Shown piece after piece: positions 31,338 to 39,181 of a stretch of 47,814 nt of DNA. This DNA is from Streptomyces roseochromogenus subsp. oscitans DS 12.976. GTDB taxonomy: Bacteria; Actinomycetota; Actinomycetes; Streptomycetales; Streptomycetaceae. Numbering within the stretch: position 1 is the first letter of the stretch; each line of letters starts with the position of its first letter. Made by a program: the position numbers and the translations under genes. The notes under the pieces were generated by a model. The model had not been told where the DNA came from, did not search any database, and worked only from the letters and a program-made list of their open reading frames with translations. Location of the stretch: NCBI RefSeq assembly GCF_000497445.1, contig NZ_CM002285.1:5079126-5126939 (forward strand), read 5' to 3'.

Positions 31338-31655
31338 CTAGCCCGGGCAGACGGCGTCCTTCCCGTCTTTCCCGTCCTTCCCGTCATGACCGTCCTTCCC
31401 GTCCTTGCCGTCCCTCCCGTCATGACCGTCCTTCCCTGGCGGGCCGACAGGGCCGGCCGGACCGCGAGGACCTGGCGGACCGGACGGACTGGACTCGATG
31501 TGCTCCTGCTGGCCGACGGGCTGCGCCTGCAGATCGACGATCTGCATGTGCTGGGTGAGGAGCAACGCTGACTGCACGACGAGTGCGACGGTCAGCACTG
31601 CGCCGAGCACAAGGGGGCGCCGCGGGTTACGCAGCGCTTCAATCACGCTTCTCAT
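31338..31655 (-). CDS. Membrane-anchored collagen-like protein, copy 2
   Basis: The gene encodes 105 aa from ATG at 31655 with GAGGA upstream. It shares the N-terminal membrane anchor of copy 1 almost residue for residue (PLVLGAVLTVALVVQSALLL). It then has a short coil (QHMQIVDLQAQPVGQQEHI) and Gly-X-Y triplets that turn highly charged (GKDGHDGRDGKDGKDGHDG), a pattern of salt-bridged collagen-like helices, ending in AVCPG with a possible interchain Cys. It arose with copy 1 by duplication. Confidence 0.82.
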   Translation of the reverse strand: MRSVIEALRNPRRPLVLGAVLTVALVVQSALLLTQHMQIVDLQAQPVGQQEHIESSPSGPPGPRGPAGPVGPPGKDGHDGRDGKDGKDGHDGKDGKDGKDAVCPG

Positions 31656-31819
31656 ATGATTCCTCACGCTGAGTGACGGAGAAAGCATAAAAGATGAGAA
31701 CATGAATGAGGTGGATCTCAGCGTGGAGTGTCTTCCCGGCGACCCCGAACGGCCCACTTCTGCCGAGCACCGCGCGGAGGCGCTGACCCGATCAGCGGCC
31801 GGGTTGTGCGGGAACGACA

Positions 31820-31859
31820 AGGGCCGGTGTGCAGCGCATGCCGCGTGCACACCGGCCCT
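31820..31859 (-). terminator. Terminator after the Cys-rich gene
   Basis: AGGGCCGGTGTGCA (31820-31833) pairs perfectly with TGCACACCGGCCCT (31846-31859), just past the stop of the small Cys-rich gene on the minus strand. Confidence 0.85.
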
Positions 31860-31877
31860 CGTGACGCCGTGCCGCCC

Positions 31878-32033
31878 TCAGCCGCACTGGCAGGGGCCAC
31901 CCGACTGGCAGCCGCAGCCGCAGCCTGAGCCGCAGCCGCACGCACCGATCAGCGGAAGGTTCCTCGTTTCGGCGGGCTGGTCGGTCTCACGCTCCCGCGT
32001 GGGGTCGGGCGTAGTGCTGGGGGATTCGGCCAT
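31878..32033 (-). CDS. Small Cys-rich protein (51 aa)
   Basis: ATG at 32033 has AGGAGGG upstream. The N-terminal half is polar (MAESPSTTPDPTRERETDQP). The C-terminal 22 residues hold seven cysteines in CxC and CxxxC spacing (ACGCGSGCGCGCQSGGPCQC). This is metallothionein-like, so metal or zinc binding is plausible. The terminator directly after the stop and the good ribosome site support a real gene despite its length. A Cys-rich peptide natural-product precursor is an alternative. Confidence 0.75.
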   Translation of the reverse strand: MAESPSTTPDPTRERETDQPAETRNLPLIGACGCGSGCGCGCQSGGPCQCG

Positions 32034-32244
32034 GGGTCCCTCCTAGACGCTGGGGCAGGGGTGCCCTCGCCTATTTCATGCCCGCTTCCCTGGGCGCATC
32101 AACGGCGCACGGAGGCGCTCACGCGTCCACGCGCCCCCGACGCCACTCCGGAAGCCCCGGAAAGCGCCGGAAGCCCCGGGAAGCCTTGAGAAGCTGCCCC
32201 GGAAATCCGGATGCCCGGATGCCCGGAGGCCGCGCCCCGCGGGG

Positions 32245-32934
32245 TCAGGATCCCTCGACTCCCGTGACCGGCTGGATGTCCGGCTGCAGTTCGTCCGCGT
32301 GCTCGCCCGTGACCAGGTATACGACACGCTTGGCGACGGCCACCGCGTGGTCGGCGTAGCGCTCGTAGTAGCGGCCGAGCAGGGTGACGTCCACCGCGGT
32401 CTCGATGCCGTGCTTCCAGCGCTCGTCGATCAGGTGCTGGAACAGCGTGCGGTGCAGCAGGTCCATCTCGTCGTCGTCCTGCTCCAGCTGCATCGCGAGG
32501 TCGACGTCCTTCGTGATGATCACCTCGGCCGCCTTCGCCATCAGGCGCTGCGCGAGCTGCCCCATCTCCAGGATCGTGGCGTGCAGGTCCTGCGGGACCG
32601 CACGGTTGGGAAAGCGCAGCCGGGCCAGCTTCGCCACGTGCTGGGCGAGGTCGCCGGAGCGCTCCAGGTCGGCGGACATGCGCAGGGAGGTGACGACGAT
32701 CCGGAGGTCGGTCGCCACCGGCTGCTGGCGGGCCAGCAGGGCTATCGCCCGCGCCTCCAGGTCGTGCTGGAGTTCGTCGACCTTCTGGTCCGCCTCGATC
32801 ACGCTCTCGGCCAGCTTCAGGTCGGAGTCCAGGATGGCGGTCGTGGCGCGCCCGATCGCCGACCCGACCAGCCGGGCCATCTCCACCAGACCGTCACCGA
32901 TCGAGTCAAGTTCCTCGTGGTACGCGTCCCGCAT
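32245..32934 (-). CDS. phoU: Phosphate signalling regulator PhoU
   Basis: The gene encodes 229 aa with an ATG start. It has two repeats of a three-helix PhoU domain, with metal-ligand motifs in EADQKVDELQHDLEARAI and EQDDDEMDLLHRTLFQHL and a pattern DLERSGDLAQHVAKLA. PhoU damps the PhoR-PhoP system in response to phosphate uptake. It is divergent from phoR-phoP across a PHO box, so its transcription is probably PhoP-controlled. Confidence 0.95.
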   Translation of the reverse strand: MRDAYHEELDSIGDGLVEMARLVGSAIGRATTAILDSDLKLAESVIEADQKVDELQHDLEARAIALLARQQPVATDLRIVVTSLRMSADLERSGDLAQHVAKLARLRFPNRAVPQDLHATILEMGQLAQRLMAKAAEVIITKDVDLAMQLEQDDDEMDLLHRTLFQHLIDERWKHGIETAVDVTLLGRYYERYADHAVAVAKRVVYLVTGEHADELQPDIQPVTGVEGS

Positions 32935-33099
32935 CAGGGTTTTCCTCTCCTACGTGCGTGTTCCGGGGTTCCCGGGGCTGTGACACCGAGTGGTCGGAGT
33001 CGGCCAATTGGACCAAGCGGACCGAGCGCCCCGTGGCAAAACCGGCGGTGCGAACCCCACGCTCCCACGCTGTGGCCTGTACGCGTCCGTTTCTGCCAC

Positions 33100-33132
33100 C
33101 CCAAATGAACCAATACTGGCTCCAAGGTGAAC
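33100..33132 (-). promoter_or_regulatory. PHO box (PhoP operator) between phoU and phoRP
   Basis: Read on the minus strand, three 11-base direct repeat units adjoin: GTTCACCTTGG (33132-33122), AGCCAGTATTG (33121-33111) and GTTCATTTGGG (33110-33100). The outer units match the Streptomyces GTTCACC PHO-box core. The box lies 73 bases before the phoR start and 166 bases before the phoU start, in the 271-bp divergent spacer. Confidence 0.85.
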
Positions 33133-33205
33133 TCTGGGCGACGAGTGTCCGAGGTCGCCCCTCGATGGCTGTGGTCTTGTCGTACGCCCTGCTTAACCTG
33201 GATGC

Positions 33206-34462
33206 ATGGACGTGAACGCGGCGGTCGCCGCAGCGGCAGCGATCGCCGGGGTGCTCACCGGCGTCATCGCCATGCTGGCGTTCCGCTGGAGCGAGCGCGA
33301 CCAGAAGCGACCGACCAGGACTTCCTTGCATATCGATCCCGTACTCCCGCCGGGCGTGGACACCGTGCTGTCCGTGCTCCGTTCCTCGGCCGTCGTCCTC
33401 GACGAGGCCGATGCCGTCGTCAAGGCCAGCTCCGCCGCCTACGCCCTCGGGCTGGTGCGGGGCGGCAAGCTCGCCATCGAGCCCATGCTCCTGATGGCCC
33501 GGGACACCAGACGGGACGGTGAGATACGCCAGGTCGAGCTGGATCTCCCCCGGCGCGGCACCGGACGCGGCGAGGCCCTCGCCGTCTCCGCCCGCGTGGC
33601 CCCGCTCGGCTCCCGCCTGGTCCTGCTGCTGGTCGAGGACCTGACGGAGGCCAGGAGAATCGAGGCCGTACGACGCGACTTCGTGGCCAATGTGAGCCAT
33701 GAGCTGAAGACGCCCGTCGGCGCACTCTCCCTCCTCTCCGAGGCGGTCATGGACGCCTCCGACGACCCCGAGGCCGTACAGCGCTTCGCGGGCCGTATGC
33801 AGATCGAGGCGACCCGCCTGACCAACCTGGTCCAGGAGCTCATCGACCTCTCCCGGGTGCAGAACGACGACCCGCTGGAGGACGCGGAGCCCATCCGTGT
33901 GGACGAGCTGGTCGCCGAGGCCGTCGACCGCTGCCGCCACCAGGCCGGTACGAAGCAGATCACCATGGCCGCCGGAGGCACCGCCGATCTGCACGTCTGG
34001 GGCAACCGCGGCCAGCTGGCCGCCGCCCTGGGCAACCTCGTCGAGAACGCCGTCAACTACTCCCCGGCCCGCACCCGTGTCGGCATAGCCGCCCGCCGGG
34101 TCAACGCCCCCGGCGGCGACATGATCGAGCTGGCCGTGACGGACCAGGGCATCGGCATCTCCGACAAGGACAAGGAGCGCATCTTCGAGCGCTTCTACCG
34201 CGTCGACCCGGCCCGCTCGCGAGCCACCGGAGGCACCGGTCTGGGTCTCGCGATCGTCAAGCACGTGGTCGCCTCGCACGGCGGGGAGGTCACGGTCTGG
34301 AGCGCCGAAGGCCAGGGCTCCACCTTCACCCTGAGGCTGCCGGAGGCGGGTGCGGCCCGCGACCGCGCATCGCAGCACCCCGACCCCGACCTCGACGACG
34401 AGGCCGGCAACCCCGAGTCATCCCCGTACGAACCGCTTCCCGCCCCGGAGGTCCTTCCGTGA
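33206..34462 (+). CDS. phoR: Phosphate sensor histidine kinase PhoR
   Basis: The gene encodes 418 aa. One N-terminal membrane span (AAIAGVLTGVIAMLAF) is followed by a PAS-like domain (residues ~50-150). The H-box is VRRDFVANVSHELKTPVGAL, the N-box GNLVENAVNYS, and the G boxes DQGIGI and GGTGLGLAI. The C-terminal tail is acidic and Pro-rich. It phosphorylates PhoP when phosphate is low and is orthologous to mycobacterial SenX3. Its stop overlaps the phoP start by four bases. Confidence 0.95.
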   Translation: MDVNAAVAAAAAIAGVLTGVIAMLAFRWSERDQKRPTRTSLHIDPVLPPGVDTVLSVLRSSAVVLDEADAVVKASSAAYALGLVRGGKLAIEPMLLMARDTRRDGEIRQVELDLPRRGTGRGEALAVSARVAPLGSRLVLLLVEDLTEARRIEAVRRDFVANVSHELKTPVGALSLLSEAVMDASDDPEAVQRFAGRMQIEATRLTNLVQELIDLSRVQNDDPLEDAEPIRVDELVAEAVDRCRHQAGTKQITMAAGGTADLHVWGNRGQLAAALGNLVENAVNYSPARTRVGIAARRVNAPGGDMIELAVTDQGIGISDKDKERIFERFYRVDPARSRATGGTGLGLAIVKHVVASHGGEVTVWSAEGQGSTFTLRLPEAGAARDRASQHPDPDLDDEAGNPESSPYEPLPAPEVLP

Positions 34463-35139
34463 CCCGAGTGCTCGTCGTCGAGGACGAGGAGTCCTTCTCC
34501 GACGCCCTGTCGTACATGCTCCGCAAGGAGGGCTTCGAGGTCGCCATCGCGGCCACCGGCCCCGACGGACTCGACGAGTTCGAGCGCAACGGCGCCGACC
34601 TCGTCCTCCTCGACCTGATGCTGCCGGGACTGCCCGGCACGGAGGTGTGCCGCCAGCTGCGCGGCCGCTCCAACGTCCCCGTGATCATGGTGACGGCCAA
34701 GGACAGCGAGATCGACAAGGTGGTCGGTCTCGAAATAGGAGCCGACGACTACGTCACCAAGCCGTTCTCCTCGCGTGAGCTGGTCGCCCGCATCCGGGCC
34801 GTCCTGCGGCGCCGCGGCGAGCCGGAGGAGGTCGCCCCGGCCGCCCTGGAGGCGGGCCCGGTCCGCATGGACGTCGACCGCCACGTGGTTACCGTCTCCG
34901 GCTCCAAGGTCGACCTCCCGCTGAAGGAGTTCGACCTGCTGGAGATGCTGCTGCGCAACGCCGGCCGTGTCCTGACCCGCATGCAGCTCATCGACCGCGT
35001 CTGGGGCGCCGACTACGTGGGCGACACCAAGACGCTCGACGTCCACGTCAAGCGCCTCCGCGCCAAGATCGAGCCGGACCCCGGGGCGCCGCGGTACCTG
35101 GTGACGGTGCGCGGTCTGGGCTACAAGTTCGAGCCGTAA
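34459..35139 (+). CDS. phoP: Phosphate response regulator PhoP
   Basis: The gene encodes 226 aa with GTG start in a GTGA overlap. The receiver domain has VVEDEESFSDAL, phospho-acceptor DLVLLDLMLPGLPG, VTAKDSEIDKVVGL and ADDYVTKPFSSRELVARI. The OmpR/PhoB winged helix runs from ~130 (VDLPLKEFDLLEMLLRNAG, then TLDVHVKRLRAKIEPDP). It controls phosphate scavenging and, in streptomycetes, antibiotic regulators. It is equivalent to RegX3. Confidence 0.95.
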   Translation: MTRVLVVEDEESFSDALSYMLRKEGFEVAIAATGPDGLDEFERNGADLVLLDLMLPGLPGTEVCRQLRGRSNVPVIMVTAKDSEIDKVVGLEIGADDYVTKPFSSRELVARIRAVLRRRGEPEEVAPAALEAGPVRMDVDRHVVTVSGSKVDLPLKEFDLLEMLLRNAGRVLTRMQLIDRVWGADYVGDTKTLDVHVKRLRAKIEPDPGAPRYLVTVRGLGYKFEP

Positions 35140-35151
35140 ACCGCACGCGCC

Positions 35152-35185
35152 GGCGAATACGAGCCGTAAACCGCTCGTATTCGCC
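35152..35185. terminator. phoP terminator hairpin 1
   Basis: GGCGAATACGAGC (35152-35164) pairs perfectly with GCTCGTATTCGCC (35173-35185). The 14-base GAGCCGTAAACCGC at the phoP stop (35131-35144) is repeated at 35161-35174 inside the hairpin, indicating a short local duplication. Confidence 0.85.
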
Positions 35186-35194
35186 GTACGGCGA

Positions 35195-35225
35195 AGGGCG
35201 GCACCCCGCGCTGGGGTGCCGCCCT
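35195..35225. terminator. Terminator hairpin 2 between phoP and the lipoprotein gene
   Basis: AGGGCGGCACCCC (35195-35207) pairs perfectly with GGGGTGCCGCCCT (35213-35225). It serves the convergent lipoprotein gene or both strands. Confidence 0.85.
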
Positions 35226-35240
35226 CGTGTGTACGGCTGC

Positions 35241-35930
35241 TCAGTGGCCGGCGACCGACTGCGACGCCGAGTCGCTCGGGGTGGCGCCGGTGCCCGCCTT
35301 GTCGCTCGCGGAGGACGACGGGGTGGCCTTGCCGCCCTTGCCCTTGGCCGGCTTGCCGCTGGTGGACGGGGAGCCGCTCGCGCCCGGGACGCCGGTGGGG
35401 ATCGCCGGGGCGGACGGGATCGTGCTCGGGCCCCACTTGTCGAAGTAGCTGGTGGCCGGCACCACGAAGGCCTGCAGGCTCACCGCACCGGTCTTGCTGA
35501 AGGTGAAGGTGATCTTCTGCGCGTTGCCGTCCTGGACCGACTGCCGGCCGTTGGGCAGCTCCGCGGAGGCGTTGCCGTTGCCGCCGAGAATCAGCGAGCC
35601 GTGCGCCGGGACGGTCAGGTTGCCGCCCTTGGCCGGGGTCAGCTTGACGGTCTGGCTGCTGCCCTCGACGGCGATGGACTGCAGGGTCTCGTCCGTGCCG
35701 CCCTGGTTGAACAGGGTCGCGGAGATCACCGCCGGACCCGTCGACTTCAGGTCGGGCTGGGTGATGACCATCGCGTTCTGGATCTTGATGTTGCCGACCG
35801 AGGTCGCCGCGTTGTCCGGCTTGACCTGCAGGGTCTGGGAGCCGTTGCCGGCGCCGCAGGCGGCGAGCGAGGCGATCGAGAAGACGATGGCGGAGGCGGC
35901 GAGGGCGCCGCGTCGAAGGCTGCTGCTCAC
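35241..35930 (-). CDS. Secreted lipoprotein, DUF461-like
   Basis: The gene encodes 229 aa with GTG start. The signal SLRRGALAASAIVFSIASLAAC ends in a lipobox with Cys near residue 25. The mature domain is beta-sandwich-like: NIKIQNAMVITQPDLKSTG, VISATLFNQGGTDETLQSI and HGSLILGGNG resemble copper chaperone PCuAC-type or DUF461 folds, but the Met/His copper motif is not clear. A Lys/Gly/Ser/Pro tail follows. The gene is convergent with phoP. Confidence 0.8.
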   Translation of the reverse strand: MSSSLRRGALAASAIVFSIASLAACGAGNGSQTLQVKPDNAATSVGNIKIQNAMVITQPDLKSTGPAVISATLFNQGGTDETLQSIAVEGSSQTVKLTPAKGGNLTVPAHGSLILGGNGNASAELPNGRQSVQDGNAQKITFTFSKTGAVSLQAFVVPATSYFDKWGPSTIPSAPAIPTGVPGASGSPSTSGKPAKGKGGKATPSSSASDKAGTGATPSDSASQSVAGH

Positions 35931-36038
35931 GGCGGCGGCAACTCCTTGAACGCGCGGGCGGCTCCTCTTATAAAGCCACCCTAAGTGTCTGTCAGCGGGC
36001 TTAGGTTACCGAGCCGTCCCCAGGCGGCCGCACCCGAC

Positions 36039-36076
36039 CCTCCCCAAGCGTTCGGCTTGCCTCCGGCTGGGGGTAC
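36039..36076 (+). repeat. REP-like hairpin repeat upstream of carD
   Basis: CTCCCCAAGCGTTCGGCTTG then CCTCCGGCTGGGGGTACC can fold through CCCC...GGGG arms and resembles the dispersed Streptomyces repeat at 21681-21724. It sits in a 662-bp space (35931-36592) without a recognisable gene. Confidence 0.5.
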
Positions 36077-36201
36077 CGCGCCCCCTCGTCACTCCCGTCA
36101 CAAGTGACTCTCCAGTCACTTTGCCGGGCGCTCGTCCGCCATTCACATAACCGCTCGCAAAATTTCCGTGAAGGAATGCGGGATCCGTCGATGGCTCCCT
36201 T

Positions 36202-36244
36202 GATGACTCCGTCGATGACCGCTCTTGATGACCCTCTGGATGAC
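36202..36244 (+). repeat. GATGAC tandem array upstream of carD
   Basis: Four copies of GATGAC start at 36202, 36214, 36227 and 36239, i.e. every 12-13 bases, within the long carD upstream region. The near-helical spacing could suit cooperative protein binding, but it may equally be a decayed microsatellite. The immediate carD promoter should lie closer to 36540-36580. Confidence 0.5.
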
Positions 36245-36592
36245 CGCCTCGATATTGATCACGCGGCACCTGTCCGGCAGCCGTTGATCAATTCCGGAAT
36301 CGGTCCGGATCGGCCTCACGGCACCGAACGGAGTAGCGGAAGTCGTACGCTTGGAAGTGGACAAAACGGGACGTTCGTCCACTTGGAGGCGGCTCCGGGA
36401 GTGTGTAACGTACGCGTTTCACCCCGCCCGAAGAGCCCCTCCGACCTGCGAATTCCCGCTTCCGCAGGCCCCTCGCAGCACGTTCCTGTCGCAGTTGTCA
36501 AGCCCCGAGATATGCCCTGACCTGCGAAAACGCCATTCAGAAGACGCCGTATCCGTGTTACCCTGGATAGCCACGGAAGGGGTACCTGTCAC

Positions 36593-37075
36593 ATGACGTT
36601 CAAGGTTGGCGACACCGTGGTCTATCCCCATCACGGGGCCGCGCTGATCGAGGCCATCGAAACTCGCCAGATCAAAGGCGTGGACAAGACCTACTTGGTG
36701 CTGAAGGTCGCCCAGGGTGACCTGACGGTGCGTGTGCCAGCGGACAATGCTGAGTTCGTGGGCGTGCGTGATGTGGTCGGTCAGGACGGGCTGGACCGGG
36801 TCTTCGAGGTGCTGCGCGCACCGTATGCCGAGGAGCCCACGAACTGGTCCCGTCGCTACAAGGCAAACCTGGAGAAGCTCGCCTCCGGCGATGTCATCAA
36901 GGTCGCCGAAGTCGTGCGTGACCTGTGGCGTCGTGAGCGTGAGCGCGGGCTCTCAGCCGGCGAGAAGCGCATGCTTGCCAAGGCCCGCCAGATCCTGGTG
37001 AGCGAGCTGGCTCTCGCGGAGAACACGAACGAGGACAAGGCCGAGGCCCTGCTCGACGAGGTGCTCGCCTCCTGA
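36593..37075 (+). CDS. carD: CarD/CdnL-type RNA polymerase-binding transcription factor
   Basis: The gene encodes 160 aa. The N-terminal RNAP-interaction domain is [19 protein letters not shown], and the helical C-terminal DNA-binding part has [18 protein letters not shown] and [21 protein letters not shown] with the conserved Trp that wedges at the -10 edge. It stabilises open complexes at rRNA and housekeeping promoters. It is followed by ispD-ispF, the usual actinobacterial order. Confidence 0.95.
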   Translation: MTFKVGDTVVYPHHGAALIEAIETRQIKGVDKTYLVLKVAQGDLTVRVPADNAEFVGVRDVVGQDGLDRVFEVLRAPYAEEPTNWSRRYKANLEKLASGDVIKVAEVVRDLWRRERERGLSAGEKRMLAKARQILVSELALAENTNEDKAEALLDEVLAS

Positions 37076-37133
37076 CGCACCACGGCAGCGAACCTTCGCT
37101 CCCGCCACGCTCAGCACGTTCAGCACAGTGAAA

Positions 37134-37180
37134 TGCCGCGGTGCCCGATGACACTGACCCTGTCGCCGGGCGCTGCGGCA
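37134..37180 (+). terminator. Probable carD terminator
   Basis: TGCCGC (37134-37139) and GCGGCA (37175-37180) close a larger imperfect hairpin with inner GCCCG/CGGGC arms. It lies in the 331-bp gap between carD and ispD; nothing else is seen in that gap apart from the likely ispD promoter region. Confidence 0.55.
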
Positions 37181-37406
37181 TGTTCGTCCCCGGAAAAACC
37201 GCAAAACTTCACCACAGCTTCGGCAGCCGAAAACGGGGCGCCGAAACGCCCGCCGTACACCTCAGGGAAAATCCCCCTGTTTGATGTGCCGGGCCCGGGC
37301 AGATGGCTCGACCAGGGTCACGGAAAGGGTCCGGTCAAAGCGTCGCGCCCGGCACTCCTCCAGGCCATACCCACCTAGGTCGAGCACACAAACCTGACAG
37401 GAACCG

Positions 37407-38159
37407 ATGTCTGACGAATCGCGCCCTTCGCCCGCGCAGACCCCCGTCGCCGCCGTGATTCCCGCCGCCGGCCGGGGCGTGCGCCTCGGCCCGGGCGCCC
37501 CCAAGGCGCTCCGCGCGCTGAACGGCACGCCCATGCTCATCCACGCGGTCCGCGCGCTCGCCGCGTCCCGCCATGTCTCCTTGGTGATCGTCGTCGCCCC
37601 GTCCGACGGCGCCGCCGAGGTCAAGTCCCTGCTCGACGCGCACGCCCTGCCCGAGCGCACCGACTTCCTGGTCGTGCCCGGCGGGGACACCCGGCAGGAA
37701 TCGGTGAAGCTCGGCCTGGACGCCCTGCCGCCCGAGTACGGCGTCGTCCTCGTCCATGACGCGGCCCGCCCGCTCGTCCCGGTCGACACGGTCGACGCGG
37801 TCATCGAGGCCGTACGCGCCGGCGCGCCCGCCGTGGTCCCCGCGCTCCCGCTCGCCGACACCGTCAAGGAGGTCGAGCCCGCCGCCGAGGCCGGCGAGCC
37901 CGAACCGGTCGTCGCCACCCCGGAGCGCGCCCGGCTGCGCGCCGTCCAGACGCCCCAGGGCTTCGACCGGGCCACCCTGGTCCGCGCCCACGACACCGTC
38001 ACCGACAACGTCACGGACGACGCGAGCATGGTCGAGCAGCTGGGGCTCACGGTCGTGGCCGTCCCCGGTCACGAGGAGGCCTTCAAGGTCACCCGCCCCC
38101 TCGACCTGGTCCTGGCCGAGGCGGTCCTGGCCCGCAGGAGGCTGAACGATGGCTTCTGA
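37407..38159 (+). CDS. ispD: 2-C-methyl-D-erythritol 4-phosphate cytidylyltransferase
   Basis: The gene encodes 250 aa with an ATG start. The CTP-binding loop is [22 protein letters not shown], followed by [16 protein letters not shown] and [20 protein letters not shown]. It makes CDP-ME in the non-mevalonate isoprenoid pathway. The gene overlaps ispF by 11 bases, so the two are co-translated. Confidence 0.95.
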   Translation: MSDESRPSPAQTPVAAVIPAAGRGVRLGPGAPKALRALNGTPMLIHAVRALAASRHVSLVIVVAPSDGAAEVKSLLDAHALPERTDFLVVPGGDTRQESVKLGLDALPPEYGVVLVHDAARPLVPVDTVDAVIEAVRAGAPAVVPALPLADTVKEVEPAAEAGEPEPVVATPERARLRAVQTPQGFDRATLVRAHDTVTDNVTDDASMVEQLGLTVVAVPGHEEAFKVTRPLDLVLAEAVLARRRLNDGF

Positions 38160-38652
38160 GGCCGGCTTCGTACTGCCCCTGCCGCAGGTCGGCATCGGCA
38201 CCGACATCCACGCCTTCGAGGAAGGCCGCGAGCTGTGGTGCGCGGGCCTGAAGTGGGAGGGCGAGGGGCCGGGGCTGGCCGGGCACTCCGACGCGGACGT
38301 CGTCGCCCACGCCGCCTGCAACGCCCTCTTCTCCGCCGCCGGGCTCGGTGACCTGGGACAGCACTTCGGCACCGGCCGCCCCGAGTGGTCCGGCGCCCCC
38401 GGGGTGACCCTGCTCACCGAGGCCGCCCGGATCGTCCGCGCGGCGGGCTTCACCATCGGCAACATCGCCGTCCAGGTGATCGGCCCCCGCCCGAAGATCG
38501 GCAAGCGGCGCACCGAGGCCCAGAAGATCCTCTCCGCGGCGGCCGGCGCCCCCGTCTCCGTCTCCGGCGCCACCACGGACGGCCTCGGCTTCCCGGGCCG
38601 TGAGGAGGGGCTGATGGCGATCGCGACGGCACTGGTGGTCCATACCGGCTGA
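38149..38652 (+). CDS. ispF: 2-C-methyl-D-erythritol 2,4-cyclodiphosphate synthase
   Basis: The gene encodes 167 aa with an ATG start inside ispD. The zinc-binding motif is [12 protein letters not shown] (Asp and His), [19 protein letters not shown] carries the second His and DAD, and [15 protein letters not shown] is the conserved end. It converts CDP-ME 2-phosphate to MEcPP, two steps after IspD. A short N-terminal extension precedes the motif. Confidence 0.95.
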   Translation: MASEAGFVLPLPQVGIGTDIHAFEEGRELWCAGLKWEGEGPGLAGHSDADVVAHAACNALFSAAGLGDLGQHFGTGRPEWSGAPGVTLLTEAARIVRAAGFTIGNIAVQVIGPRPKIGKRRTEAQKILSAAAGAPVSVSGATTDGLGFPGREEGLMAIATALVVHTG

Positions 38653-38734
38653 GGCCGCCGTTCCGCTCGTGATGCGGGTGAGCGGAGAGCGTGCGAGGGT
38701 ACCCGGAGAGTCACCGCTGACCCAGGAGGTACCC

Positions 38735-39139
38735 ATGCCCGCCACCCTGCCGGACCGGCTCAAGTCGCTGCTCGACAGCCCCGTCTTCATCGTGGTGGGC
38801 ACGATCCAGCCCGACGGTCGCCCGCAGCTGTCCCCGGTGTGGGTGAAGCGCGACGGGGACCAGATCCTCTTCTCCACGACCGTCGACCGCCGCAAGAAGA
38901 AGAACCTCGACCGCGACCCCCGGGTGAGCGTCGTCGTCCAGGACCCCGAGACGCCCTACATCTACGGTGAGATCCGGGGTACCGCGGAGTTCACCACGCA
39001 GGGCGCCGGCGAGCTGATCGACGAACTGTCGGTGAAGTACACCGGCAAGAAATACGCAGACTTCAACCCGGCCTCCGCCAAGGACGCCGCCCGTGTGGTC
39101 GTCAGGATCACGCCGGAGAAGGTCGTCGGAATGTTCTGA
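38735..39139 (+). CDS. PPOX-class F420-dependent or FMN-binding oxidoreductase
   Basis: The gene encodes 134 aa. ATG at 38735 has AGGAGG upstream. It is a split-barrel flavin/F420-binding fold: LLDSPVFIVVGTIQPDGRPQ, LSPVWVKRDGDQILFSTTVD, RRKKKNLDRDPRVSVVVQDP and YIYGEIRGTAEFT. The basic RRKKKNLDRDP segment is typical of F420-binding PPOX members of actinobacteria. The substrate is unknown. Confidence 0.88.
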   Translation: MPATLPDRLKSLLDSPVFIVVGTIQPDGRPQLSPVWVKRDGDQILFSTTVDRRKKKNLDRDPRVSVVVQDPETPYIYGEIRGTAEFTTQGAGELIDELSVKYTGKKYADFNPASAKDAARVVVRITPEKVVGMF

Positions 39140-39181
39140 GCCAAGCGGCACGAGGCACCACTGCACGCCCACTACCCTGGA

